The notes: a model not told the origin generated them from the sequence alone. Shown: positions 52,811 through 63,079, numbered from the stretch's first letter. The stretch: 64,000 nt of DNA from Bacillota bacterium (GCA_023435745.1 JAEZMD010000014.1:46608-110607), one strand, 5' to 3'. Program-made: numbers and translations.

Positions 52811-54115
52811 TCAAATGAACTTGCGTTTGTCTATGACTCGCTTAGCCTTTCCTTCGCTTCTTTCGATCGTTTTTGGCTCAACAAGCTTTATTGCAGCGGA
52901 CAATCCCAGTGTATGCTCTATTTCCTTCCTGATCTTCTTTTCCAGATCCTCTATATGCCTGACCTCATCTGAAAACAAAGCCTGTGTCATCTCGACCTGG
53001 ATCTCCATGACATCCAAGCTGCCTGCCCGATCTACAATGATTTGATAATGAGGCGCTGTTTCTCCCAGCTCCAGTAAGACACTTTCTATCTGTGTGGGGA
53101 ATACATTTACACCACGTATTATTAACATGTCATCAGTACGTCCTGTCACCTTGCTCATTCTCACATTTGTCCTGCCGCAATCACAAGTTTCATAATTAAG
53201 GGACGAAATGTCTCTAGTCCTGTAACGCAACAGAGGCAAGCCCTCCTTGGTGATCGTGGTAAACACAAGCTCACCCTTGGTTCCGGCCGGTAATACCTGT
53301 TCTGTTTCCGGGTCAATGATTTCAGGAACAAAATGATCCTCCTGTATATGCAAACCGGACTTGCAGGGACATTCCGTCGCAACACCGGGGCCTATGACCT
53401 CACTGAGTCCATATATATCGATGGCAAGTATCCCTAATCTTCTTTCGATCTCGCAGCGCATGCTTTGTGACCATGGCTCCGCACCGAAAACGCCCGACTT
53501 TAACTTCAGATCGCTCTTCCTGATCCCTGCCTCCTCCATCTCTTCAGCCATAAAGAGTGCATAGGATGGTGTACAGGCTAGTAACGTCGTTCCAAAATCC
53601 TTCATAATCTGTAATTGTCTTTTTGTGTTGCCCCCTGAAATCGGAATGACAGATGCACCGACACGTTCCGCGCCATAATGTGCGCCAAGACCGCCTGTAA
53701 ATAGTCCATATCCATATGCGATCTGAATGACGGATTCTTTACTCGCTCCGGCGCTGGTAAGGGTTCTGGCCATGACCTCAGCCCATGTGTCGATGTCCTT
53801 TCTGGTATAACCCACAACCGTCTGTCTTCCGGTTGTTCCTGAGGATGCGTGAATCCTTATGATCTCGCTGAGCGGTACAGCAAACAGGCCATAGGGATAG
53901 GTATCCCTTAAATCCTGCTTATAGGTAAACGGCAGCATCGAGAGATCCTCAATCCCCTTGATATCTCCGGGCTCTATCCCAGACTTCTGCATCTTTTCTC
54001 TGTAATAAGGTACATTATGATAAACCTTCTTTACAGTTTTGACCAACCGTGCGCCCTGCAGTTTTTGCATTTCCTCTCTGGGCATGCACTCTCGTGACTG
54101 GTTCCAATATTGCAT
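52811..54115 (-). CDS. paaK: Phenylacetate-CoA ligase
   Basis: 434 residues from MQYWNQSRECMPREEMQ with AAGGAGG upstream. ATP-dependent aryl-CoA synthetase: IHASSGTTGRQTVVGYT (about 90) is the AMP-binding loop, IDIYGLSEVIGPGV and YRTRDISSL follow, and the C-terminal domain has KVTGRTDDMLIIRGVNVFP. Would activate phenylacetate or indoleacetate to CoA esters made or used by the IorAB step. Confidence 0.92.
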   Translation of the reverse strand: MQYWNQSRECMPREEMQKLQGARLVKTVKKVYHNVPYYREKMQKSGIEPGDIKGIEDLSMLPFTYKQDLRDTYPYGLFAVPLSEIIRIHASSGTTGRQTVVGYTRKDIDTWAEVMARTLTSAGASKESVIQIAYGYGLFTGGLGAHYGAERVGASVIPISGGNTKRQLQIMKDFGTTLLACTPSYALFMAEEMEEAGIRKSDLKLKSGVFGAEPWSQSMRCEIERRLGILAIDIYGLSEVIGPGVATECPCKSGLHIQEDHFVPEIIDPETEQVLPAGTKGELVFTTITKEGLPLLRYRTRDISSLNYETCDCGRTNVRMSKVTGRTDDMLIIRGVNVFPTQIESVLLELGETAPHYQIIVDRAGSLDVMEIQVEMTQALFSDEVRHIEDLEKKIRKEIEHTLGLSAAIKLVEPKTIERSEGKAKRVIDKRKFI

Positions 54116-54224
54116 TTCAGAACCCCTCCTTGATTTATTTATATGCCCATACATTCTCCCGCGAGAATCACTTTCAGGGAATACGGGTCACACCCGCCCC
54201 ACGCAAAAGCAAACAGGCTTTTAT

Positions 54225-54794
54225 TCAATTATATCCGGCGGCAAACGCCTTTTTATTCACATCCAGCAATTTAGCCGGAAGAACTTCCTCCAACGCATTC
54301 TCCCAGACCTTTCCGGGAATATTCGTGGTTCTGGCAAGAAGTCCGATCAGTACGACATTTACAGCTTTGAGGCTTCCGCATTCTTTTGCTATCCTGAGGC
54401 CATCCGTCGCAAGCAGGCTGATACCGGCTTCTTGCAGTCTTTCTATGATACCATCCGGATATTTTGCCTTACCCATGATGACAGGCATTGGATCGATTTG
54501 CTGATCATTTAGGATCAGCGTACCGCCCTTTTTCAGATAATCTGTCCAGCGAAGGGCTTCCAGCTTCTCAAAGGCCAGAATGATATCAGCCTCTCCCTTT
54601 TCTATGACAGGAGAATAAATCTTCTCACCCATTTTTACATAGGTGACAACGCTGCCGCCTCTTTGTGACATTCCGTGAACCTCTGAAACCTTAACATCAT
54701 ACCCCTGCTTCAGCGCCACATTTCCAAGCAGCCTGCTGGCCAGAAGCGTACCCTGTCCGCCAACGCCCACTATCATTATATTCAGATTATTCAT
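54225..54794 (-). CDS. iorB: Indolepyruvate oxidoreductase subunit beta
   Basis: 189 residues from MNNLNIMIVGVGGQGTLLAS; the upstream in-frame extension overlaps iorA and is not used. VGGQGTLLASRLLG and EVHGMSQRGGSVVTYV are the gamma-domain signatures of 2-oxoacid:ferredoxin oxidoreductases. Forms a complex with IorA that decarboxylates indolepyruvate or phenylpyruvate to aryl-acetyl-CoA. Overlaps iorA by 8 bases. Confidence 0.93.
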   Translation of the reverse strand: MNNLNIMIVGVGGQGTLLASRLLGNVALKQGYDVKVSEVHGMSQRGGSVVTYVKMGEKIYSPVIEKGEADIILAFEKLEALRWTDYLKKGGTLILNDQQIDPMPVIMGKAKYPDGIIERLQEAGISLLATDGLRIAKECGSLKAVNVVLIGLLARTTNIPGKVWENALEEVLPAKLLDVNKKAFAAGYN

Positions 54795-56529
54795 TGTCGT
54801 CACCTGCTTTTTCAATGGCTTTAAATTTACAAACCTTCGTGCATAGCTTGCAGCCAACACAGAGCGCACCGTTGATCTCGATTTTGTCACCCCTGTCGAC
54901 AATGGCAGGGCAACCAATTTTCAGACAATTCCCGCACTTTTTACATTTATCATTGATCCTGCGCCGGCCTTCATAACGAACACACTTGAGCAGAGCGCAG
55001 GGCCTTTGGGAGATAATGACCGACGGTTCATCAGCTTTTACTTCCTTCGCAACAACCTCTTCAAATTCCTTCAGGTCAAACGGATCGGCAACAACGACTC
55101 TCTCAACGCCAACAGCCTTTGCAAGCATTTCAAGATCCACCTGTCTGGTAGGCTCACCGCTGATAGTGAAGCCGGTTGTAGGATTGTGCTGGTGTCCTGT
55201 CATGCCTGTGATCGAATTGTCCAGAATGATGACGGTGGAACAACCCTTGTTGTATACGATATCGATTAATCCTGTTATTCCTGAATGAATAAATGTAGAA
55301 TCGCCAAGAATGGCTACTGTCTTTTTACCGAAGTCTCGTCCTCTGGCCTTTTCCATACCATGAGCCATGCCGATGCTTGCGCCCATGCACACACAGGTAT
55401 CCATGGTTTCTGTCGGCGACAGTGCCCCAAGCGTATAACAGCCGATATCTCCGGTAACATTGAGCTTCAGTTTCTTCAAAACATAAAACATCCCTCTATG
55501 AGGGCATCCGGGGCACATGACCGGAGGCCTGACCGGTGAAGCGTTATCAATCTCAATCGATTTCTCCGGCATGATCCCAAATATTTTCTCTTTGAGCAGG
55601 GATGCTGAATACTCGCCTATGACCGGCAGCAGTTCTTTACCGGTCACTTTAATACCAAGCTTTTTGATCTGATTTTCAAAAAATGGTTCCAGCTCCTCAA
55701 TGACATAGAGCTTGTCTACCTTACCCGCAAACTCCTCGATCAGCCTATCCGGAAGCGGATAAACCATCCCGAGCTTCAGAAAGGAAACATCTCCGAAGGC
55801 CTCCCGGGCATACTGATAAGAAGCTCCGGAGGTAATCACACCAATATCCTTGCTCCCCCACTCAATCCTGTTCAACGAAGTCTCATGAGCATACTCCTTC
55901 AGGGCGGACATTCTTTTTTCAACCTCAACATGCCGTTTTCTGGCCATCGCGGGCATCATCACGTATTTACCGGGGTTTTTCTCATAGGGCTTCAATTCGT
56001 CATTTTGTCTGTCCGTCGTCTCTACTATGCTCTGCGAATGTGCTATACGTGTTGAAAGTCTGACAATGACAGGGCAATCATATTTTTCACTAATATCAAA
56101 AGCGGCCTTCACATAATCCTTGCATTCCTGACTGTCCGAAGGCTCAAGCATCGGTACCTTCGAGGCGCGCGCATAAAACCTGGAATCCTGTTCATTCTGG
56201 GAGCTGTGCATTCCGGGGTCATCGGCAACCATGATGACCAAACCGGCGTTCACCCCTGTATAGGAAACGGTAAACAGCGGGTCTGCTGCGACATTGAGTC
56301 CCACGTGCTTCATTGAGCAAATGGATCTTGCTCCTGCAACGCTAGCCCCGATTGCTACCTCAAGAGCAACCTTTTCGTTGGGAGACCACTCACTGTATAT
56401 TTCCTTGTATTTAACCATGTTTTCCGTTATCTCGGTACTAGGAGTACCCGGATATGCTGCCGCAACCTTCACACCAGCCTCAAACGCGCCCCTGGCAACT
56501 GCTTCATTGCCAAGCATCAATTTTTTCAT
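54787..56529 (-). CDS. iorA: Indolepyruvate ferredoxin oxidoreductase subunit alpha
   Basis: 580 residues. N-terminal pyrimidine-binding domain (AAYPGTPSTEITENM), thiamine-diphosphate domain (CPGCPHRGMFYVL, GDIGCYTLG, GDSTFIHSGITGL), and a C-terminal two-cluster ferredoxin domain (CKKCGNCLKIGCP and CVGCKLCTKVCKF). Oxygen-sensitive enzyme of aromatic amino acid fermentation; reduces ferredoxin. Strong support for an anaerobic lifestyle. Confidence 0.96.
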   Translation of the reverse strand: MKKLMLGNEAVARGAFEAGVKVAAAYPGTPSTEITENMVKYKEIYSEWSPNEKVALEVAIGASVAGARSICSMKHVGLNVAADPLFTVSYTGVNAGLVIMVADDPGMHSSQNEQDSRFYARASKVPMLEPSDSQECKDYVKAAFDISEKYDCPVIVRLSTRIAHSQSIVETTDRQNDELKPYEKNPGKYVMMPAMARKRHVEVEKRMSALKEYAHETSLNRIEWGSKDIGVITSGASYQYAREAFGDVSFLKLGMVYPLPDRLIEEFAGKVDKLYVIEELEPFFENQIKKLGIKVTGKELLPVIGEYSASLLKEKIFGIMPEKSIEIDNASPVRPPVMCPGCPHRGMFYVLKKLKLNVTGDIGCYTLGALSPTETMDTCVCMGASIGMAHGMEKARGRDFGKKTVAILGDSTFIHSGITGLIDIVYNKGCSTVIILDNSITGMTGHQHNPTTGFTISGEPTRQVDLEMLAKAVGVERVVVADPFDLKEFEEVVAKEVKADEPSVIISQRPCALLKCVRYEGRRRINDKCKKCGNCLKIGCPAIVDRGDKIEINGALCVGCKLCTKVCKFKAIEKAGDDNE

Positions 56530-56649
56530 TGGATATCCCTCAACTCTATCGTATTGTATATTATTGATATTACTAATTTACTATATTGTAAACGTTACGG
56601 CGCGTTTTGTAAATAAATAACCGGCTGCTTCTTGATGTTTATTCTTGCC

Positions 56650-56762
56650 GTGGGACACGGGGACAGGTACCTCGTCCCACTTCTTCGCCTGAAATGGGAC
56701 GAGGTACCTGTCCCCGTGTCCCGCCCGTGTCCCACGCCACCCGTGTCCCACCGCTGTCCCCG
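56650..56762. repeat. Large perfect inverted repeat with degenerate GTGTCCC tail
   Basis: Arms 56652-56679 and 56695-56722 are perfect 28-base inverted copies (start GGGACACGGGGACAGG), loop 15 bases. The right side continues with further imperfect CCCGTGTCCC units to 56762, reaching the symporter stop. Very stable as RNA but lacks a T tract. GTGTCCC-rich repeats of this look occur in Clostridia genomes. Confidence 0.85.
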
Positions 56763-56765
56763 GAA

Positions 56766-58271
56766 CTAAGCTTCTGTCTCCAATTCCGCCCCTATAACAT
56801 CATTATCAAATATCTTCTCCACATGCTTTTCGGGAAGCTTTGCACTCAGGAGGCTTACTACCGGAACGGTCACCAGTGAAACCAGCATTGCGACCGCGCC
56901 TATATTCGGAGCCATTCCGGCATTCATTCCGGTTATGACCGCACCTGTCACAGAGATGGCAAACCCTGCAATAAAGCCCGACCATGCGCCTGCCTTTGTC
57001 GTCTTCTTCCAATACAGTCCGTAAAGGAACGGAGCGAGAAACGCACCGGCGATCGTGCCCCATGAGAATGACATCAGTGAAAGGATCGAATTAGGTGTAA
57101 CCGCAACCATGAATGAGAATACTATAAAAAGTCCGCACAAAATTCTCATTAGAAGCATGGTTTTTTCATTCTTCATTTTCGGGAACAGAACTCCTTTAAC
57201 CAGGTCCATTGAAATGGCTGAGCTGGATACCAGCACAAGCGAAGACAATGTGGACATGGATGCGGAAAGCACCAGGATAACGATGATTCCGATCAATGCA
57301 TCCGGCAGAGCCTGTTCAAGTACCATTGGCATGACCATGTCAGGGTTAGGCGACCCGTTCGCCCCGATTGGCATTGTATTATTTAGAAACAGTCTGCCGA
57401 AGCCGCCGACAAAGTATGCTCCTCCGGCTATGATCAAAGCAAAAACCGTTGAAATAACCGTTCCGCTTTTTACAGCCCGGTCATCCTTGATAGCGTAAAA
57501 CTTGTGTACCATCTGAGGCAGCCCCCATGTTCCGAGACTTGTCAGTATGATCAATCCGATCAGATTCAGCGGATTGGCGCTGAAAGCGCTTACCAGGCCG
57601 GGTCCGACGTCGGGTATCTCCGATAACTTCTGCAGTCCGCCGCGCAGACCGCCAACCGCTGGATTCGAAAGAATAAAGAAAATCATAAATGCAACACCGA
57701 TCAGCATGATAATTCCCTGTATCAGATCATTTACCGCCGTTGCCACATAACCTCCCAGCAGCAGATACACGCCGGTCAGAAGCGCCATGGCCGCCATGCA
57801 GTAAACAAACGGAACTCCAAAGGTTCTCTCAAACAGATAGCCAAGTCCCTGATAAACAGATGCTGAATACGGTACAAGGAAAATAAAAATGATCAGTGCC
57901 GTAACAATTTTCATTGTCTTGCTGTTATATCGTTTTTCAAAAAAATCAGGCATCGTCGATACATTGAGCTCATGTGTCATTTTTCTCGTTCTCTTTGCAA
58001 GCACGATCCACGCCAGAAGGCTGCCTATCAAAGCATTTCCGATACCGATAAAGGTGGAGGAAATACCAAAGCCCCAGCCGATTTTACCCGCATATCCAAT
58101 GAAAATGACCGCTGAAAAATAAGTAGTGCCATAGGCAAACGCAGACAGCCACGGCCCCATTTTCCTGCCGCCTAAAAAGAAATCCTGAACGCTATTGACT
58201 TTTCTTTTGCTGATGATACCAACAACGACCATGATAACAACAAACAGACCTAAAAAGACATACTTAAGCAT
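56766..58271 (-). CDS. Sodium:solute symporter family protein
   Basis: 501 residues from MLKYVFLGLFVVIMVVVG, about 13 membrane helices. Family features: DFFLGGRKMGPW near residue 33, AYGTTYFSAVIFIGYAGKIG, and GGYVATAVNDLIQGIIML around residue 180. PutP/PanF-like; the substrate is not determined by sequence. Upstream of iorA on the same strand, it might import an aromatic compound or amino acid used by the next genes (inference), but a large hairpin lies between. Confidence 0.9.
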   Translation of the reverse strand: MLKYVFLGLFVVIMVVVGIISKRKVNSVQDFFLGGRKMGPWLSAFAYGTTYFSAVIFIGYAGKIGWGFGISSTFIGIGNALIGSLLAWIVLAKRTRKMTHELNVSTMPDFFEKRYNSKTMKIVTALIIFIFLVPYSASVYQGLGYLFERTFGVPFVYCMAAMALLTGVYLLLGGYVATAVNDLIQGIIMLIGVAFMIFFILSNPAVGGLRGGLQKLSEIPDVGPGLVSAFSANPLNLIGLIILTSLGTWGLPQMVHKFYAIKDDRAVKSGTVISTVFALIIAGGAYFVGGFGRLFLNNTMPIGANGSPNPDMVMPMVLEQALPDALIGIIVILVLSASMSTLSSLVLVSSSAISMDLVKGVLFPKMKNEKTMLLMRILCGLFIVFSFMVAVTPNSILSLMSFSWGTIAGAFLAPFLYGLYWKKTTKAGAWSGFIAGFAISVTGAVITGMNAGMAPNIGAVAMLVSLVTVPVVSLLSAKLPEKHVEKIFDNDVIGAELETEA

Positions 58272-58359
58272 ACCCCTACCATCCTTCCATTTTTTTAAAT
58301 CCAACCTACCGTTCTGGCCATTCTGCAAAAACAGTTTGTAAATCAAATATATTATAATA

Positions 58360-60018
58360 CTATTTTATGATATCCACAAGATACGTTTCAAACTTACGCA
58401 GCTTATCCATCAGCGCCTCAAGCTCGATGTCCTTCTTTTCCTTCTTCAGATCGTCCCTGACGATGGCAGAGGCCTCTTCCAGTTCATCCCTGATCTTGTC
58501 GAGCATGGAAACGATCTCAAGCGTCTTGTAACCCGAACTGTATACGGCACTTCCGGTGGTTGTCTGTCTGACGGCAGCCGTTCCAGCCTCAGCTTCGAAT
58601 ACGCCACCGGCGGTAATGACAAAGGAATCACCGCGTTCAGGAATATATGGATCGATCCTCAGGTCGTCCTGGATCAATCCGGCAAATGCATTCATGGATT
58701 CCTCTTCTCCGTGGACCAGGAAAACATTCTGCGGCTTGCTTCTGAATTTCTTCATCCAGTTGATTAATCCGTCCTGGTCGGCATGGCCTGAAAAGCCTTC
58801 AATCATTTCGATTCTGGCATTAACTGTTATTTCCTCCCCGAAAATCCTGACCTTCTTTGCGCCATCCACCAGCCTTCTTCCGAGACTTCCCACGGCCTGA
58901 TACCCGACAAACACTACCGCGGACTCCTTTCTCCACAGATTATGCTTGAGATGGTGTTTGATCCTGCCGGCATCACACATTCCGCTGGCGGATATAATGA
59001 TCAGGCTTTCCTTGCTGTCATTGAGCGCTTTGGATTCCTCCGCGCTTTGCGTGAAGCGCAGGCCGGGGAAATCCAGCGGATTATCTCCGTTTTCTATATA
59101 AGCTCTAGCTTCTTCGTCGTAGCAATCCAGATTGTTTCTGAAAACCTTTGTGGCGGAGACAGCCAGCGGACTGTCGACATAAACAGGGATCTCCAGCAAA
59201 TGCGTCAGCTTATCGCCGTATTTTTCACGCTGCTTGAATAATTCATAAAGTATTTCCTGAGTTCTGCCGACTGCAAAGGAGGGTATAACAATATTTCCGC
59301 CTTTTTCAACAGTTGATGTGATGATCTCAACAAAGCGGTCAATTTTATTCTCCACATTCATGTGGTTCCTGTTACCGTATGTCGATTCAATAATCAGGCA
59401 ATCTGCACTGTCAATAATGGAAGGATCCCTTAAGATCGGCATGTTGTTATTTCCAAGATCACCTGAGAATACGATCTTTACTTCCTTTCCGGCTTCCTTC
59501 ACCCAGAGCTCGACGATTGATGAGCCAAGGATATGCCCCGCATCGCTGAAGCGAACTCTTATCTGGTCATTGATCCTTACTTCTTCAAAATAATGCACGC
59601 TTTTAAAAAGCTTGATGCAGTCTAAGGCATCCTGAGACGTATATAATGGCTTGACCGGAGGAAGGCCTGCTCTTGCGCGTTTACGGTTGACCCATTCATT
59701 TTCAAATTCCTGTATATGCCCGCTGTCCGGCAGCATGATGGCAGCCAGCTCAGCTGTTGCCTTTGTTGCGTATATCGGAGCGCTGAAGCCATCCACATAA
59801 AGCTTCGGGATACGCCCGCTGTGGTCGATATGAGCATGAGTCAGCAATGCAAAATCCAATTCCCCCGGATGAAACGGGAAAGACTCATGATTCAGGGCTT
59901 CCTCTTCATTGCTGCCCTGGTACATACCGCAATCCACAACGAATTTGCAGCTATCGGTTTCAATATAAAAGCACGAACCTGTTACAGTCTTTGCAGCACC
60001 CAGAAATGAAATTTTCAT
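58360..60018 (-). CDS. MBL-fold beta-CASP ribonuclease-like protein
   Basis: 552 residues, GGAGAGG site. THAHIDHSGRIPKL (about 60) is the HxHxDH metal site; FSGDLGNNN, YVDSPLA, IIISASGMCDAGR, GFSGHADQDGL and VFLVHGEEE are motifs of the beta-CASP group. Resembles the bacterial relatives of CPSF73, some shown to cleave RNA. The C-terminal ~60 residues form a charged helical tail not present in all members. Confidence 0.9.
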   Translation of the reverse strand: MKISFLGAAKTVTGSCFYIETDSCKFVVDCGMYQGSNEEEALNHESFPFHPGELDFALLTHAHIDHSGRIPKLYVDGFSAPIYATKATAELAAIMLPDSGHIQEFENEWVNRKRARAGLPPVKPLYTSQDALDCIKLFKSVHYFEEVRINDQIRVRFSDAGHILGSSIVELWVKEAGKEVKIVFSGDLGNNNMPILRDPSIIDSADCLIIESTYGNRNHMNVENKIDRFVEIITSTVEKGGNIVIPSFAVGRTQEILYELFKQREKYGDKLTHLLEIPVYVDSPLAVSATKVFRNNLDCYDEEARAYIENGDNPLDFPGLRFTQSAEESKALNDSKESLIIISASGMCDAGRIKHHLKHNLWRKESAVVFVGYQAVGSLGRRLVDGAKKVRIFGEEITVNARIEMIEGFSGHADQDGLINWMKKFRSKPQNVFLVHGEEESMNAFAGLIQDDLRIDPYIPERGDSFVITAGGVFEAEAGTAAVRQTTTGSAVYSSGYKTLEIVSMLDKIRDELEEASAIVRDDLKKEKKDIELEALMDKLRKFETYLVDIIK

Positions 60019-60149
60019 TGTAGCACCTCTCCAAATGTTTGAATGGTTTCAATATTCGACAAATTGAGCTTAATCTCCTTCATAAAAGCTTGCCTGGCTT
60101 AAGTTCCCAATTCATTATATTGTATTTTCACTCTTTTCGAACCTATTGC

Positions 60150-60764
60150 TCAGTTTTCCTTATGCTTGTAAATCCTGATTGACAAAGCTATAGATATTAC
60201 GTTTATTATCATAGTAAGCAGCAAAACTACAACAGCAAGCGACATAAAGTCCGCTTGTTGTGAAACAAGCCATTGTGCAGCTTCGTCTTTAAAAGCTGTC
60301 CCTCCAAAGACGATTATTGCAATAAAAGCAAGAAATATGAGTCGCCCCTTCTCAACTCCCATTTTAAACATAAAGGGCAAATTAAATGCCTGAAGCATCG
60401 ATGCAAAGCAAACAACCGGCAGCATCTCAACAAAAATCTCTATGGGGAAAGGCTTTTTTGTATACAAGGAAAGCACGACCTTTATTATAATAGAGAGTAT
60501 GGCAGCTGCTGCGACGCATATGTACCCAAGTAAGTATTTACCAAGAACCAGGGTACTTGTTGAATATGGCATCATTGCAGCAAGCTTATCCCACTTTGAC
60601 CTTTCGTCATATGCAAGGGCTGTAATTGGAAGCATCGCTGAATACAATATAGCAAATGAATATGCTGAAGATCCCTGCATAAACGTAAAAAGAACAATAA
60701 TCACAAGAAATATTTTAAGCTGCTTTGTCAATGTATAAAAGTCCTTTATCAGCAATCCTTTCAT
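60150..60764 (-). CDS. ABC-2 type transporter permease
   Basis: 204 residues with about six hydrophobic helices (ILSIIIKVVLSLY, LIFLAFIAIIVFGG, AVVVLLLTMIINVISIALSI). MKGLLIKDFYTLTKQLK at the start is typical for the membrane partner of small ABC exporters. ATGA overlap with the ATPase gene. Substrate unknown; similar pairs handle antimicrobial peptides or stress. Confidence 0.82.
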   Translation of the reverse strand: MKGLLIKDFYTLTKQLKIFLVIIVLFTFMQGSSAYSFAILYSAMLPITALAYDERSKWDKLAAMMPYSTSTLVLGKYLLGYICVAAAAILSIIIKVVLSLYTKKPFPIEIFVEMLPVVCFASMLQAFNLPFMFKMGVEKGRLIFLAFIAIIVFGGTAFKDEAAQWLVSQQADFMSLAVVVLLLTMIINVISIALSIRIYKHKEN

Positions 60765-61612
60765 TGAATTTTCTCCCCTTTCGCAAGAAATAATATAATA
60801 TCTTCAATGCTGGCTCTTTCGGTTTTAAACTGTTTCAACGCCGGATTAAGCCGAATCAATGCCTCAATACCGTAATCGGTTACTTTTTTGCCCTTAACCG
60901 CACCGGACGGAATTGCTTCGAATTCTGTTTTTGTTAAACGAGCTATTGAGTATTCCTTAAGCAATCTGTCTTTCTCTTCGCAAAATATTAATTTGCCTTT
61001 GTGCAGGAAAGCAATATAATCGCATATTTTTTCAAGATCACTGACAATATGTGAGGACAAAAGGATAGAATGAGATTCATCTCTTGTAAAATCATTGAAA
61101 ATATCCAGAATTTCATCCCGTATGATCGGATCAAGCCCGCTTGTAGCTTCATCGAGAATGAGCAGCTTTGGATTGTGAGAGAGCGCAACAGCTATTGCAA
61201 GCTTCATTTTCATTCCCCGCGAGAAATCATTAATTGCTTTTCTGTCAGGCAGGGAGAATTTCTTTAAATAATCAAAGAAGCAAGCCTCGTCCCAGTTTCT
61301 ATATGTATTCTTCATGATCAAATTTATGTTCCTTGCAGTTAACACCTCTGGGAAATATGCTTCATCCAGCACTATACCGATGTCTTCCTTAACCTTATTG
61401 AACTGTGCAGATCGATTGTCGGTTCCAAGAACAGAAATCTCTCCTCCGCTTCGGCTGATGGTATTCATAATAAGCCTTATCGTTGTGCTTTTACCCGCGC
61501 CATTTTCGCCGACAAGTCCCATAATTCTACCCGTCGGGAGAGTAAGACTGACACTGTCAAGCGAAAAATCCGTGTAAGTCTTACTTAGATTTATAATTTC
61601 CAATGCATTCAT
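60761..61612 (-). CDS. ABC transporter ATP-binding protein
   Basis: 283 residues. Walker A GLVGENGAGKST (about 33), Q-loop region, signature FSRGMKMKLAIAVAL (variant of LSGGQ), Walker B LLILDEATSGLDP, H-loop SSHIVSDLE. Exporter-type subunit; partner of the permease downstream. A GntR regulator often accompanies such pairs, but none is here; murD lies upstream. Confidence 0.9.
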   Translation of the reverse strand: MNALEIINLSKTYTDFSLDSVSLTLPTGRIMGLVGENGAGKSTTIRLIMNTISRSGGEISVLGTDNRSAQFNKVKEDIGIVLDEAYFPEVLTARNINLIMKNTYRNWDEACFFDYLKKFSLPDRKAINDFSRGMKMKLAIAVALSHNPKLLILDEATSGLDPIIRDEILDIFNDFTRDESHSILLSSHIVSDLEKICDYIAFLHKGKLIFCEEKDRLLKEYSIARLTKTEFEAIPSGAVKGKKVTDYGIEALIRLNPALKQFKTERASIEDIILFLAKGEKIQ

Positions 61613-61630
61613 TTATCGTATTCCTCTCTA

Positions 61631-63025
61631 TTATAATTTTGCTACAATGCTTTTAAAGGCAAGGCCTCTCTCTTCAAAGTTTTTAAACATATCAAAGCTG
61701 GCGCTTGCCGGTGATAAAACGATCGTATCACCCTGTGCTGCGCTCTCGTATGCTTTTTTTACAGCCTCCTCCAATGTGGAACAACGGATAACCGGGATAT
61801 CCGATCCCTTTCCGGTTCTTTCGATTTCATCCTTCAGCGCTTTTTCGATCTTCCCCGCTGTCTGGCCGAGCAAAACAAGGCATTTAACCTTATCGACCAA
61901 CGGCTTGCCCATTTCGTCGTAAGGGATATGCTTGTCGTATCCTCCTGCAATCAAAATGACCTTATCCTTGAAGGAATTGATCGTGGCAATAGTCCGCGTG
62001 GGACTTGAACCGATAGAATCGTTATAGAAGCTGACGCCATTCAGATCCCTTACATGCTCGCTCCTGTGTTCGACTCCCCGGAAGGTCGCAGCTACGGCTT
62101 TAATGTCCTCGGAAGCAGCAAAATCAATCGTTGCAGCGATGGCAGCCATATAATTTTCAATATTGTGTACACCGGGAAGAACAATATCCTCAAGCTTCAG
62201 TACCTTCAGATCCTTTTTACCGTTCCTGTATATGATGTCCTCTCCGTCTAGAAACACACCTTCATCCAGTTCCTGCTGCCTGCTGAACAGGACAATCCTG
62301 CCGAGAGCCTCTTTCGCAAATTCACAGGTAACAGCATTGTCATAATTTACTACAAGCGTGTCGTTTCCGTTCTGATAAAGGAAAATGTTTCGTTTCGCGT
62401 CTGCGTACTCCTGCATAGATTTATGGACATCCAGATGATTCGGCGACAGATTGGTAACTACGGCAGTATGGATCCGGTTGCGCATGGTGTGAAGCTGAAA
62501 ACTGCTCAGTTCCAGAATAACCATGTCCTTTTCATCGATTTCATCGATCTTATCCAGCAGCGGAGTGCCGATATTCCCGCCCAGCCAGCATTTATAACCG
62601 TGTCGGCTGAGGATCTTATAAATCAGCGTTGTTGTCGTCGTTTTTCCGTCGCTGCCTGTCACCGCTATGATTCTTGCCGGACACAGCTTGCAGAACACTT
62701 CCATTTCTGAAGTAATTTCCGCGCCAGCTTCCACTTCTCTTAACAGCTCGGGAATATCAAAGCGCACCTTCGGCGTCTTGAAAATCACGTCAAAACCGCT
62801 CAATGCCTCCAGATAATCCGACCCGAGACTATATTGTATATCAAGCCCTTTCAATGCATCCATCGCCGGCTTCAGCGCGCTTTCCTGCGCACAGTCAAAG
62901 GCGGTGATCCGGACCCCCAGATCTCCAAGGTATCTGATCAGCGGTGTATTACTGATCCCGATCCCAAGGACTGCAACCTTTTTTGTTCTGATTTCCTTTT
63001 TAAACAGTTCCAGTTTAGCGTTCAA
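61631..63025 (-). CDS. murD: UDP-N-acetylmuramoylalanine-D-glutamate ligase
   Basis: 464 residues. TTG start giving (M)NAKLELFKKEIRTKKVAV, with GGAGG nine bases upstream; upstream ATG has no site. VLGIGISNTPLIRYL, ATP loop TGSDGKTTTTTLIY (about 125), NLSPNHLDVHKSMQEY and FYNDSIGSSPTRT are typical. Cytoplasmic peptidoglycan precursor synthesis. Diverges from the tRNA-Leu gene. Confidence 0.95.
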   Translation of the reverse strand: MNAKLELFKKEIRTKKVAVLGIGISNTPLIRYLGDLGVRITAFDCAQESALKPAMDALKGLDIQYSLGSDYLEALSGFDVIFKTPKVRFDIPELLREVEAGAEITSEMEVFCKLCPARIIAVTGSDGKTTTTTLIYKILSRHGYKCWLGGNIGTPLLDKIDEIDEKDMVILELSSFQLHTMRNRIHTAVVTNLSPNHLDVHKSMQEYADAKRNIFLYQNGNDTLVVNYDNAVTCEFAKEALGRIVLFSRQQELDEGVFLDGEDIIYRNGKKDLKVLKLEDIVLPGVHNIENYMAAIAATIDFAASEDIKAVAATFRGVEHRSEHVRDLNGVSFYNDSIGSSPTRTIATINSFKDKVILIAGGYDKHIPYDEMGKPLVDKVKCLVLLGQTAGKIEKALKDEIERTGKGSDIPVIRCSTLEEAVKKAYESAAQGDTIVLSPASASFDMFKNFEERGLAFKSIVAKL

Positions 63026-63079
63026 GCTATTTGTCCTCCAAAAACAAAATAAGGGTATCAACATTTTATTATTTTCCTC

